Origin: MKSF01 sp037190225
GTDB taxonomy: Bacteria > Bacteroidota > Bacteroidia > Chitinophagales > Chitinophagaceae
Reading direction: 5' to 3'
Length of the DNA: 64,000 nucleotides
Assembly: GCA_037190225.1 (NCBI GenBank)
Contig: JBBCJL010000003.1
Location: 310,001-374,000, forward strand
Both the position numbers and the translations under genes were made by a program. Of this stretch, positions 43,838 to 52,603 are shown piece after piece. Each line of letters begins with the position of its first letter. Position 1 is the stretch's first letter. The notes beneath the pieces are model-generated. The model did no database searches. It worked only from the letters and a program-made list of their open reading frames with translations, and was not told where the DNA came from.

Positions 43838-44638
43838 ATGAAGAGATCCATATCGTTTCAGCAGCACATCATTTCCTATAAAACGATCGGATGCGGTCCC
43901 CGGTTCATCCTGGCGATGCACGGTGTGGGACAGGATTGCAGCGCCTATGATTTCCTGGAAGGCTCCCTGGACGGGTACACCCTCATCGTGCCCGATCTGC
44001 CGTTCCACGGCGATACCCGGTGGCGGCACGCCACTGTCACGGAAGAAGATATGACCGGCCTGGTCAGGGCGCTGATGCAGGAACACCGGGCAGCAAAGAT
44101 CCACCTGGCAGCCTATAGCATCGGCGCTAAAGTGGCAGGTGTATTTGTCCGCCGTGAACCTGAAAAAGTATTGTCCCTGATGTATATCGCACCTGACGGT
44201 ATAAAGGAACGGAAGCTGTATATACTGGCCACGCGTACGCTTGCAGGGCGGCTGCTATTCAGGGCCGCCTGCGCCTTCCCCGCGATGCCCCGCCTGGGCA
44301 TCAGGGCTGCCGGTACCCTGGGACTGGTAAAAAAAGCAGATGCGGCCTTTATGACCGCTATGCTAAAAGACCGCGGCCGTTCGGAAGCGCTTTACCGGGT
44401 ATGGACGGGATACTCGAAGCTGCGTAGCCGTACCGGGGAGCTGGCCAGGCAGATACAGCGCTGCCACATTCCCTTTACCCTCGTCACCGGCCGTTTCGAT
44501 GTCATCACACCGCCCCAGCACATGGGCGCGCTGACCCGGGGCATCGGGCATGTGCGGCATATCGTGCTGCCCAGGGCCCACAATCTCCTGGGCAAGTCAC
44601 TGATCATCACCTTTGTAAATCATTTCAGAAGCTTATGA
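43838..44638 (+). CDS. Alpha/beta-hydrolase
   Basis: 266 residues from ATG 43838; a TTG at 43790 lies in the promoter and is discounted. Oxyanion region LAMHGVGQDCSAYD, nucleophile in AAYSIGAKVAG (S in G/A-x-S-x-G), acid in RFDVITPP and the catalytic His in RAHNLLG complete the fold. Substrate unknown; no lid domain is seen that would identify a lipase or esterase. Its stop overlaps the aroK start (ATGA), so it is part of a three-gene operon. Confidence 0.85.
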   Translation: MKRSISFQQHIISYKTIGCGPRFILAMHGVGQDCSAYDFLEGSLDGYTLIVPDLPFHGDTRWRHATVTEEDMTGLVRALMQEHRAAKIHLAAYSIGAKVAGVFVRREPEKVLSLMYIAPDGIKERKLYILATRTLAGRLLFRAACAFPAMPRLGIRAAGTLGLVKKADAAFMTAMLKDRGRSEALYRVWTGYSKLRSRTGELARQIQRCHIPFTLVTGRFDVITPPQHMGALTRGIGHVRHIVLPRAHNLLGKSLIITFVNHFRSL

Positions 44639-45168
44639 TCCTATTTCTGACCGGCATGCCGGGAGCAGGCAAGACCACACTGGGTAAACGCTGGGCAATG
44701 CAGCATCATTTCAGCTTCGCAGACCTCGATGCCATGATAGCAGCGGCCTATGGCGCTCCCGTAGCGGATATCTTCCGGCAGGAAGGCGAAGACGCTTTCA
44801 GGATACTGGAGCGGCAGATGCTGGAAGCGGCAGTAAACAACCATGCATCCGGCAGCCTGATCATTGCCTGCGGCGGCGGCACGCCCTGCTATCACAACAA
44901 TACGCAATGGATGAAACGGCACGGGACCGTGATCTGGCTGCAGGTGCCCGTTCCTGTATTAGCAGAACAAATATGGAACGATACGCATAACAAAAGACCC
45001 CTCCTGCTGCGTTATACAACCAAAGCGGCGCTACACGGGTACCTGGAGGACCTTTTGACCCTGCGGCACCCTTATTATATGCAGGCAGACCATGAAATTG
45101 AGGTAAATGAGAAAATAGATAGTAAATTTGTAGCATTGTTAAACCAACTCGGATATAAAAATGAATAA
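44635..45168 (+). CDS. aroK: Shikimate kinase
   Basis: 177 residues. Walker A GMPGAGKTT (7-15), FADLDAMI with the Asp that binds shikimate, then EGEDAFRILERQML and the CGGGTP motif of the substrate loop (near 80-88). It phosphorylates shikimate at O3 in the chorismate pathway. It overlaps the hydrolase by 4 bases and the next gene by 8. The rest of the pathway is elsewhere. Confidence 0.93.
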   Translation: MILFLTGMPGAGKTTLGKRWAMQHHFSFADLDAMIAAAYGAPVADIFRQEGEDAFRILERQMLEAAVNNHASGSLIIACGGGTPCYHNNTQWMKRHGTVIWLQVPVPVLAEQIWNDTHNKRPLLLRYTTKAALHGYLEDLLTLRHPYYMQADHEIEVNEKIDSKFVALLNQLGYKNE

Positions 45169-45547
45169 GGCAGCTTTACAGATTTCCGCCATACTGGGAG
45201 GATTGGGCGTGATACTGGGTGCTTTCGGAGCCCACAAACTCAAAGAACTCATTCCGAACCCTGACCTGATAGCTTCCTGGGAAACAGGTGTACGGTACCA
45301 GATGTACCATGCCATTATGATCGCGGTAGTAGCTATCCTGCAAAACTATTTTAAGTCTGGTTTGTTGCAATATACGATCTGGATGTTCTTAACCGGTATT
45401 ATTTTATTCAGCGGCTCTATTTACCTGCTGGTATTCCTGAAAGGTGTTCAAAATATAGGGCTAAGCGGCCTGGGGATCATTACGCCCATCGGCGGTGTAT
45501 TCCTGATCATCGGCTGGCTGCTGATGCTTTTAGGCTTAAAAAAATAA
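45161..45547 (+). CDS. DUF423 (YgdD-like) membrane protein
   Basis: 128 residues with four hydrophobic helices. ILGAFGAHKLKELIPNPDL and VRYQMYHAIMIAVVA are the family's conserved blocks. Inner-membrane proteins of unknown function. Its start overlaps the aroK stop by 8 bases and it ends 5 bases before the next gene, so the four genes 43838-46257 form one transcript. Confidence 0.9.
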   Translation: MNKAALQISAILGGLGVILGAFGAHKLKELIPNPDLIASWETGVRYQMYHAIMIAVVAILQNYFKSGLLQYTIWMFLTGIILFSGSIYLLVFLKGVQNIGLSGLGIITPIGGVFLIIGWLLMLLGLKK

Positions 45548-45552
45548 GGTAT

Positions 45553-46257
45553 ATGATACAAAAAATTATTGCACGTTACGGGCTGATATTAGGACTCGGC
45601 ATCCTGAGCCTGTCAGATATACAGGCCCAGCAGACCTACCGGAGCTCGGGCAACAAGTCTCAGAGCACTGCTTCCCGGGATAACGGTAAAAAGGGATTTG
45701 ACGCTTCCCGCCTGATCTACGGCGGCGGGCTGTTCGGCGGCGGCGGCAGCAATGTCATATCCATAGGCGTCTCTCCTATCGCCGGCTACAGGATAACGGA
45801 TTTCTGGAGCGCCGGTATCAGCCTGGGATATAAGTATTTTTTCTACCGGGATTATTTCTCCGTCTATAATTATGACTGGCAGCGGTATGAAGAGTATAAT
45901 CTTAATAACCATATTTTCGTACCGGGCGTATGGACACGGCTGAGAGTATTCAGAAATATATTTACGCATTTCGAGTTTGAGAATGTGATCAGCACCTATA
46001 AGGCGTACGATATAGATTATAACGACAATTTCAAGCATTACAGCTTCAGGAAGACGGAAAGCGTCCCCTGCCTGCTGGTAGGCGGCGGGCTGCGTCAGCC
46101 TATCAGCGAAAATTCCTCTTTCGTAATGTATGCCCTGTATGATGTGCTGCAGAATATTCCGGGGAATGTAAGGACTGCTCCCAACGGCACACGTCTTTCC
46201 AGGAGCCCCTATGCCCGGACCATTGATATCAGGGTGGGCCTGAATATCGGCTTTTAA
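45553..46257 (+). CDS. Unknown outer-membrane beta-barrel protein
   Basis: 234 residues. SPI signal ending in IQAQ, a short polar stretch, then amphipathic strands (GGGGSNVISIGVSPIAGYR, FWSAGISLGYKYFFY, IDIRVGLNIGF with a terminal Phe). It looks like an eight- to ten-strand outer-membrane barrel of the Bacteroidota type. I cannot name a family. Last gene of the operon, followed by a strong hairpin. Confidence 0.72.
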   Translation: MIQKIIARYGLILGLGILSLSDIQAQQTYRSSGNKSQSTASRDNGKKGFDASRLIYGGGLFGGGGSNVISIGVSPIAGYRITDFWSAGISLGYKYFFYRDYFSVYNYDWQRYEEYNLNNHIFVPGVWTRLRVFRNIFTHFEFENVISTYKAYDIDYNDNFKHYSFRKTESVPCLLVGGGLRQPISENSSFVMYALYDVLQNIPGNVRTAPNGTRLSRSPYARTIDIRVGLNIGF

Positions 46258-46268
46258 TTTCCACAACC

Positions 46269-46320
46269 TTATAAATGAACAGGGCGTGCTTTGTAATAAG
46301 CACGCCCTGTTCATTTATAA
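46269..46320. terminator. Bidirectional terminator, 23-base perfect arms
   Basis: Arms 46269-46291 and 46298-46320 (core GAACAGGGCGTGCTT) with a 6-base loop, between the convergent barrel gene and the OmpA gene. Confidence 0.85.
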
Positions 46321-46334
46321 AAAATACCCGGATC

Positions 46335-46844
46335 TTAATCCACATCATATAATACCAGGAATTCCACACGCCTGTTCTTTTGCTTTCCTTCAGCGGTGGC
46401 ATTGGTGGCTATGGGGTTATTGGACCCATGCCCCCAGGCATACACCCTGCCCGGCTTCACTTTATAATCGACCAGGGCATTCCGTGCATTCATAGCCCTT
46501 TCATTGGATAGCTTGGCATTGATCTCCTGTGAGCCCGTATTATCGGTATAGCCATTGACCAGGATGCTGGTTTTTTTGAAATGTTTCAGTATGCCGGCAA
46601 AGGTTTTCATTTTCGGCATAAAGGTTTCATTGATCTCTGCAGAACTCGAGGCAAACATTACGTTCTCCGGGAACAGCACTTTAATGGTATCATCCAGGAT
46701 CGTTACCGTTGCATCCGGTAATTCTCTCTTCAAAGTTTCGAATGTCTGCTGCATATAGACGCTTTTATTCTTTTTACCGGCCGCGCAGGAGAACATCAGA
46801 AGACTGCTTAAAAGCAATACGATAAGGTTAATTTGTCTTTTCAT
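46335..46844 (-). CDS. OmpA-family lipoprotein
   Basis: 169 residues. SPII signal with lipobox FSC (MFSCAAG), then an OmpA C-terminal domain: VNGYTDNTGSQEINAKLSNERA and VYAWGHGSNNPIATN are the peptidoglycan-binding motifs, ending in NRRVEFLVLYDV. Like Pal-type proteins it tethers the outer membrane to peptidoglycan. It lies 37 bases after the OmpR regulator and may be in its operon. Confidence 0.92.
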   Translation of the reverse strand: MKRQINLIVLLLSSLLMFSCAAGKKNKSVYMQQTFETLKRELPDATVTILDDTIKVLFPENVMFASSSAEINETFMPKMKTFAGILKHFKKTSILVNGYTDNTGSQEINAKLSNERAMNARNALVDYKVKPGRVYAWGHGSNNPIATNATAEGKQKNRRVEFLVLYDVD

Positions 46845-46881
46845 ATTTGGTTCTTTTTGGGTAAAATATGGGCTTATGCGC

Positions 46882-47577
46882 CTATGGTAAGATCAGCTTG
46901 AATCCTACCCTGTGAATGGTCTGGAGCTCTACTCCTTCCACATCCTTAAGATATTTACGCAGCTTGGTCATGAACACATCCATGCTTCTTCCCAGGAACG
47001 GGTCTTCCTTACCCCATACATCCATCAGGATCTCTTCCCTCTTGACCACCGTATTGGCATTCACACACAGGTAACGGAGCAGGTCCGCTTCCTTCTGGGT
47101 CAGCTGGTTTTTCTTTTCCCCTTCGATCAGCGTCAGGTTGGCATAATCGAACACCAGGTTACCGATATTGAAGACCTTCTTTTCATCCTCATCGTTTTTC
47201 TTGGTGTGCTTGAGAAACACTTCTATCCTCAGCAGCAGCTCCTCCATATTGAACGGCTTGGTGATATAATCATCCCCGCCTGCCTTAAAGCCGGCGATCC
47301 TGTCCTCGTCCATAGATTTTGCCGTCATGAAAATTACGGGCACCTTATTATTTTTCTGACGGATCTGCGCCGCCAGCGTAAGACCGTCCTTCTTGGGCAT
47401 CATCACGTCCAGCAGGCACAGGTCCACATTGTGGCGCATGAACTGCTGAAAACCCTGGTTACCGTCTGTCGTATATATCACTTCATATCCTGCTTCCTCC
47501 AAATTATCCTTAATAACAAATCCCAAAGCGGAATCATCCTCCACTAATAAGATTTTGGCTTTAAATTGTTGTTGCAT
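46882..47577 (-). CDS. OmpR-family response regulator
   Basis: 231 residues. Receiver with LVEDDSAL, phospho-acceptor Asp57 in LCLLDVMMPKKDG, FMTAKS and YITKPF; then a winged-helix domain (ending QTIHRVGFKLILP). It pairs with the histidine kinase 32 bases upstream. Its HTH has the standard recognition helix SMDVFMTKLRKYL. Targets unknown; the downstream OmpA gene is a candidate. Confidence 0.93.
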   Translation of the reverse strand: MQQQFKAKILLVEDDSALGFVIKDNLEEAGYEVIYTTDGNQGFQQFMRHNVDLCLLDVMMPKKDGLTLAAQIRQKNNKVPVIFMTAKSMDEDRIAGFKAGGDDYITKPFNMEELLLRIEVFLKHTKKNDEDEKKVFNIGNLVFDYANLTLIEGEKKNQLTQKEADLLRYLCVNANTVVKREEILMDVWGKEDPFLGRSMDVFMTKLRKYLKDVEGVELQTIHRVGFKLILP

Positions 47578-47609
47578 ATGTTTTTGATTTTGATTGTTAA
47601 ATATAATAA

Positions 47610-48902
47610 TTATTTTTTATTTCTAGTACCGCTCTGCCTGGGTAATATAATAATGAAAGTAGTGCCGGCCCCGGGTGTGCTTTTACAAAGCACATCACCG
47701 CCATGCGTCCTGGCAATGATCTTCACATAGTTGAGCCCTATACCGAATCCTTTTACATCATGCCTGTTGCCCATAGGGACCCGGAAGAACCTGTCGAACA
47801 ACATTTTCTGGAATTCCGGCGGAATACCCGGACCATTGTCCTCCACCGCGATCCTCACGTTTTTATCATTACCGGTCACCCGTATCTTTACGACTGCGCC
47901 TTCCCCCGCGTACTTGATGGCATTCTCCACCAGGTTGCTTACCGCATTCTTGATATGCAGCCTGTCAATTTCACACACCACGTCCCCGTTTGCCAGGTCA
48001 ATGCTGTGGGAGATATCAGACTGCGCGAATTTATCAGCGAATCCCTGGTAGACTTCCTGGACCAGCTCGTTGATATTGGTCTTTTCCTTTTTAAGGATGA
48101 TCTCACCCTTTTCCGCATGCGCCATATGCAGTACCCGCTCGATCTGTAAAGCAAGCAATGATGCCTCCTTATCTATCAGGGTGGCGTAGTTAAGCAGGCG
48201 CTGCGGCTTTTCCACAATATCCGGCTTCTTCAGCACTTCGGCAGAAAGCTGTATAGTGGCCAGCGGCGTCTTGAACTCATGCGTCATATTATTGACAAAG
48301 TCCTTCTGTATCTCGCTGAGCCGCTTCTGCTTCATTATGACATACACCGTCAGGATCATAATGACGATGACCGCCAGCAGGAACAGCGAAGAGTAGATCC
48401 ATACATGCAGCTGCTCTCCCACGTATTGCTTCCTGTTGGGAAAATGTACGGCAAAATAGTAATTCTCCCGCTGCTCAATGGGCAGCTCCACAAGCGTACC
48501 GTCCTTTTCCGTATTACCATGCAGCATGGAAACGTATTTCATGCTGACCATGCTGTCCATGGCACAATCATACTGACCATATTCAAAATCGGTTATCAGG
48601 TTGTGCAGCATGAACTGTTCCTTCAGGAAATGCTCCAGCAATTCATCGCTGATCTGGTGATTCACCTGTACTATAAAATATCCGGGGTTAATTTGTTCAA
48701 CCACATCATATAAAGTAGCCTGCGTCTTCTTGATCTCCCATATTTTCAGCGCCACGTCCTTCAGGCTGCTGGTCACCTTATAGTCAAAATCCTTATCCTC
48801 CAGCTCATATGCCTTGGTGACCCAGAATATCTGGCTGGTGATAATGCCAACAGCCGTTATAAAGGATAAAGCGAATATTAAACGGATAAGTGAGTTCTTC
48901 AT
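47610..48902 (-). CDS. Sensor histidine kinase (HisKA type)
   Basis: 430 residues. Membrane helix about 5-27, a periplasmic domain of about 135 residues (28-165), a second helix about 167-190, then HisKA with NNMTHEFKTPLATIQ (phospho-acceptor His208) and an ATPase domain with NLVENAIKYAGEG, VEDNGPGIP, FRVPMGNRHDVKGFGIGLNY and GTTFIIILP. Partner of the OmpR regulator downstream. The periplasmic domain has no recognised fold. Confidence 0.93.
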   Translation of the reverse strand: MKNSLIRLIFALSFITAVGIITSQIFWVTKAYELEDKDFDYKVTSSLKDVALKIWEIKKTQATLYDVVEQINPGYFIVQVNHQISDELLEHFLKEQFMLHNLITDFEYGQYDCAMDSMVSMKYVSMLHGNTEKDGTLVELPIEQRENYYFAVHFPNRKQYVGEQLHVWIYSSLFLLAVIVIMILTVYVIMKQKRLSEIQKDFVNNMTHEFKTPLATIQLSAEVLKKPDIVEKPQRLLNYATLIDKEASLLALQIERVLHMAHAEKGEIILKKEKTNINELVQEVYQGFADKFAQSDISHSIDLANGDVVCEIDRLHIKNAVSNLVENAIKYAGEGAVVKIRVTGNDKNVRIAVEDNGPGIPPEFQKMLFDRFFRVPMGNRHDVKGFGIGLNYVKIIARTHGGDVLCKSTPGAGTTFIIILPRQSGTRNKK

Positions 48903-49133
48903 ATTTTATTTGATGCGATCACACCCGCCGCAAGTGGCGGTTCTCAGGCGGCCTACTGTATATCAGGATGCCATAAAAGATAAGCGGCGTACCCGATTAT
49001 TTTATTGGACCACGACCGTTAACAAATGTAAAAATAAAAAAGAATTTTTATTCTGTCAATAAATATTTGCTATAGGTGCATCAATGCCGCTGTAAAAAAT
49101 TGCTATGACCTTGGCTGAGCTTCCCGCTTATAA

Positions 49134-49167
49134 GATGAGGCCCGGCTTTGCCTAGCCGGGCCTCATC
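49134..49167 (-). terminator. Hairpin past the DUF4249 gene
   Basis: Arms GATGAGGCCCGGCT (49134-49147) and AGCCGGGCCTCATC (49154-49167), 14 base pairs, right after the stop at 49186 on the minus strand. The U-run is poor. Confidence 0.6.
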
Positions 49168-49185
49168 CCTTATGAATACAGGCCT

Positions 49186-50022
49186 TTACGGCCTTACAGG
49201 CCGGCCTTTGGTATTCATGCCACCCAGGATGCCCAACCCGCCCTGTACATTGCTGTATAGTGTCGAAGGCTCTGCAAACGGGTTTCCATCATTGTTCTCC
49301 AGGTTACGGATAGTCGTCAGGTACAGGTAAAGATCCTTGGTAATATGAGTTATAAATAAGATGCCTGATCCCATTTCGTACATGTCCTCGGTCACGTCCG
49401 CCCTGAAGCTGATCCGTCCCGGCACATCCGGGTTATACGCCAGCAGCAGCTCGTTATAAGTATACCCTCTTGCGGTATCATCGGAGGTCAGGCGATAATA
49501 ATTGTGCGCATCCTTTTCGCCCGTTATATACCCGTTCACCTTATAGGTACGTTCACCCGAGTTGCTATTGACCACCGGGCCCGTTACATCGAAAGTAAAG
49601 TCAAAATCATCACCGGGAACTGTCGTGCTGGCGAATGCCGAGAACACGCCTTCCCTGTGGACCCTTACCGTATAGGTATTACCGGCCATGACAGGCATTT
49701 CTTCAGCGCTGAGCACATATACCGCTACAGTGTTGTTCCAGTGGCTGAATGACAGGCGCCTCACGATGCCTTCCGACTCAATGGAGACTTCCGCCTGCAG
49801 CAGCTCTTCCTCCTTTATCTTATTGCCGGAAGTCACCGCACCCTTCGCTACGGAAAGGCCTATGGTGATCGTATCAGCGACAGGGTTCAGAAAGCCCTCC
49901 ATAAAGATGGTATCATCCCCCACCTTCATCCTGGGGTCATCTATCTTGGTCTTACAACTGCCCAGCAGCAGCAAAGGGAGCAGCAGGCTGCAAAGGATAT
50001 AATTGAATTTCCGGAATAACAT
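49186..50022 (-). CDS. DUF4249 lipoprotein, partner of the TonB receptor
   Basis: 278 residues. SPII signal with LLGSC lipobox (Cys about 23), then DDPRMKVGDDTIFMEGFLNP and beta-rich Ig-like sections (VRRLSFSHWNNTVAVYVLS, GNTYTVRVHREG). DUF4249 proteins occur next to TonB-dependent receptors and are thought to be their surface lipoprotein partners. The gene begins 15 bases after the receptor stop, supporting one operon. Confidence 0.85.
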   Translation of the reverse strand: MLFRKFNYILCSLLLPLLLLGSCKTKIDDPRMKVGDDTIFMEGFLNPVADTITIGLSVAKGAVTSGNKIKEEELLQAEVSIESEGIVRRLSFSHWNNTVAVYVLSAEEMPVMAGNTYTVRVHREGVFSAFASTTVPGDDFDFTFDVTGPVVNSNSGERTYKVNGYITGEKDAHNYYRLTSDDTARGYTYNELLLAYNPDVPGRISFRADVTEDMYEMGSGILFITHITKDLYLYLTTIRNLENNDGNPFAEPSTLYSNVQGGLGILGGMNTKGRPVRP

Positions 50023-50037
50023 AATGCCGTGTTTTTA

Positions 50038-52389
50038 CTATTTGAATTTAAAGGAATAAGAGAAAGAAGGGATCAGCGGGAAAATGGTGTACTTATATAC
50101 ATTGGTCTCCGCGGAACGCTGGTCATAGCCGAGCGTATAGAAGAACGGGTTCTTCCTGTTATATATATTGTAGCAGCTGATTTCCCAGGTGCGGGTCCCT
50201 CTTTTCTTTTCTTTGATGAACTGTATGCCCACGTCCATGCGGTGATATACCTCGGTGCGGAAATCATTCCGGTCGCTGTAAAGCACCTTGGAGCTGTTAT
50301 AGGCTTTGCTGATATTACCATTGGAAGGCAGGAATGTCGCGCTGGTGATCTCGTGCTGCGGCAGGCTGACCGGGTTGCCGGTAGCGATCGTAAACAGGGC
50401 ATTGAGACGGATAGCAGGCGTCAGCTCATAGAATCCTACCAGGTTCAGGTCATGACGCCTGTCAAACCTGGGATAGAACCATTCGCCTTTGTTGACGCCG
50501 TCAAATTTAAACTGCGTCTTGGACCAGGTATAGGACAGCCATCCCGTAAATCTGCCTTTATGCTTCTGGATCATCAATTCGGCGCCGTAGCTCCTGCCCA
50601 TACCGGACACTACCTTGTCCTCCCACCGGCTTTCCTTGTCAGGATCAGGATCGAACGGGTCGTCCAGCTCCATAAAGGACGCTCCTTCCTTATAGGTAAT
50701 GATATTGTCCATGGTCTTATAATATCCCTCTACCCCTATGGTAATATTGGGATTCAATATATCCCTGAACATGCCCAGGCTGTACTGGGAGGCCCGCTGG
50801 GGCGCCACCAGGTCGGTAGCCGGCACCCACAGGTCCGTAGGCAGGCTGATGCCCGTGGAAGAGAGCAGGTGCATGTACTGGTTCATAATGGTATAGCTTG
50901 CCTTAACGGACGTCAGGTCATTGATAAGATAACGGGCGGAAAACCGCGGCTCCACGTTCAGATAGGTTTTCTTGCCTGAAGTAAATGCAGAGCCTCTTAC
51001 ACCCAGGTTAAAGGCCAGGTTCCTGGATACCTGCCATTCGTCATCCACATACAGATTGTGCTCCCAACTGATATATTTGGAGCTGTTATTGGAGAATGAA
51101 GTATCGCTTACGCCGTTGTCCTGCACGGTAACGGCATTGGGGCGGAACAGGTGCCTGGTCGCCTTATACCCTACCCTGATGGTCTGGCTGGGCTTCCAGT
51201 AATAGGTCAGGTCATACTTCGCGCCTATATCATCAATGGCGGAAAGCAGGTTGAGCATATAGCTGGTATTATTGGATTTTTCCCGGATATTGACCGCCAT
51301 ATTGTAATTGCTGTAATTGACGGTCAGGTTCGTGAACAGCTTGGGGTTGAAAATATGGTTCCAGCGGAGTGTCCCGGTAGCATTCCCCCAGCCGAACCGC
51401 ATTCTCATGCTGTTATCGGCAGAAGAGAACACCTCATCTCTCATATAGAATTTATCCCGGCCGAAATAGCCGCTCAGGTAAACGCTGTTCCTGTCATTCA
51501 ACTGGTAATTGACCTTGGCGTTCAGGTCATAAAAATAATAGCCCCCGCTTACATTCTCAGCAGCGATCATGAAAGGCTGCATCAGCGCATCAAAATAGGT
51601 CCTCCGGCCGGAAACCAGGAAGGATGCCTTATTTTTTACGATCGGCCCTTCCAGCGTTACACGGGAAGACAGCAGCCCTATACCCACCTCTCCCGTATAA
51701 TGGTCCTTGTTGCCTTCCTTCATGGTTATATTCAGGACGGAAGAAAGCCGTTCGCCATACCTGGCGGGGTAACCTCCCTTGATAAGCTCCACGCCTTTCA
51801 GGGCATCGCCGTTAAACGTGGAGAAAAACCCGAACAGGTGACTGGCGTTATATACCACCGCATCATCCAGGATGATAAGGTTCTGATCCGTACCGCCCCC
51901 CCGGACATTAAAGCCGCTGCTGCCTTCCTGGCCTTTCTGAACGCCCGGCAGCAGCTTGATCACCTTAAAAACATCCTTCTCGCCCAGGAGAGTGGGGACA
52001 GCTTTAATATCGCTGATCTTCAGCTGGTGGGTGCCCATCCTGATCTCATCGGCCTTCCGGGTGCTTCCCACGATCTCCGCACCTTCCAGCTCTTCCTTAT
52101 GACCTATCATGAAATCATAGGTCCCGGATCGCGTAAGCTGAATGGTGTAGGCCATGCTTTCATAACCCGGAAAATGCACGTCAAAAGTATAGCTTCCTTC
52201 CGGAAGGCTAATGGAATAATAACCGTACTCATTGCTGACCACAAACTTATCAGCGTTGGCAACCTTAATTATAGCGCCGGGCAGATGCTCCAGGGAAGTA
52301 CTCTCCTTCACAAATCCGCTCAGGGTAACCTGCGCAGCGACACTGACGCTGCTGATCACCGGAACAAGACATGACAATAGATATTTCAT
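50038..52389 (-). CDS. TonB-dependent outer-membrane receptor with CarboxypepD_reg-like domain
   Basis: 783 residues. SPI signal (ending SVAAQ), a carboxypeptidase-regulatory-like beta-sandwich (VTLSGFVKESTSLEHLPGA, about 20-100), the plug domain (EKDVFKVIKLLPGVQKGQEG, then GFNVRGGGTDQNLIILDDAV) and a 22-strand barrel ending in FPLIPSFSYSFKFK. This is the FecA/CirA-like type common in Bacteroidota, without an N-terminal sigma-signalling domain. Ligand unknown; the pairing with DUF4249 does not resolve it. Confidence 0.92.
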   Translation of the reverse strand: MKYLLSCLVPVISSVSVAAQVTLSGFVKESTSLEHLPGAIIKVANADKFVVSNEYGYYSISLPEGSYTFDVHFPGYESMAYTIQLTRSGTYDFMIGHKEELEGAEIVGSTRKADEIRMGTHQLKISDIKAVPTLLGEKDVFKVIKLLPGVQKGQEGSSGFNVRGGGTDQNLIILDDAVVYNASHLFGFFSTFNGDALKGVELIKGGYPARYGERLSSVLNITMKEGNKDHYTGEVGIGLLSSRVTLEGPIVKNKASFLVSGRRTYFDALMQPFMIAAENVSGGYYFYDLNAKVNYQLNDRNSVYLSGYFGRDKFYMRDEVFSSADNSMRMRFGWGNATGTLRWNHIFNPKLFTNLTVNYSNYNMAVNIREKSNNTSYMLNLLSAIDDIGAKYDLTYYWKPSQTIRVGYKATRHLFRPNAVTVQDNGVSDTSFSNNSSKYISWEHNLYVDDEWQVSRNLAFNLGVRGSAFTSGKKTYLNVEPRFSARYLINDLTSVKASYTIMNQYMHLLSSTGISLPTDLWVPATDLVAPQRASQYSLGMFRDILNPNITIGVEGYYKTMDNIITYKEGASFMELDDPFDPDPDKESRWEDKVVSGMGRSYGAELMIQKHKGRFTGWLSYTWSKTQFKFDGVNKGEWFYPRFDRRHDLNLVGFYELTPAIRLNALFTIATGNPVSLPQHEITSATFLPSNGNISKAYNSSKVLYSDRNDFRTEVYHRMDVGIQFIKEKKRGTRTWEISCYNIYNRKNPFFYTLGYDQRSAETNVYKYTIFPLIPSFSYSFKFK

Positions 52390-52550
52390 TGAAATAATGC
52401 TGAAACTGTTGATATCAAAAAAACTACTGCCATATAACTGTTAACGGCATACGAATATTGCATACCGGTTAACATTTTTTTATATTGCCGCTTTAGATTA
52501 CAGGAAACCGGCAGTTTCGTAGCGGCAAATTGCTGCCGGCACTTTTACCC

Positions 52551-52589
52551 ATACAAAAGCGTGACAGCGGACCTGTCACGCTTTTGTAT
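52551..52589 (-). terminator. Intrinsic terminator past the AsmA-like gene
   Basis: Arms 52551-52567 and 52573-52589 (core AAAAGCGTGACAG) around a 5-base loop. On the minus strand it follows the stop at 52604 within 15 bases. Ends T-rich. Confidence 0.8.
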
Positions 52590-52603
52590 ATATTACGCCT
52601 GTG

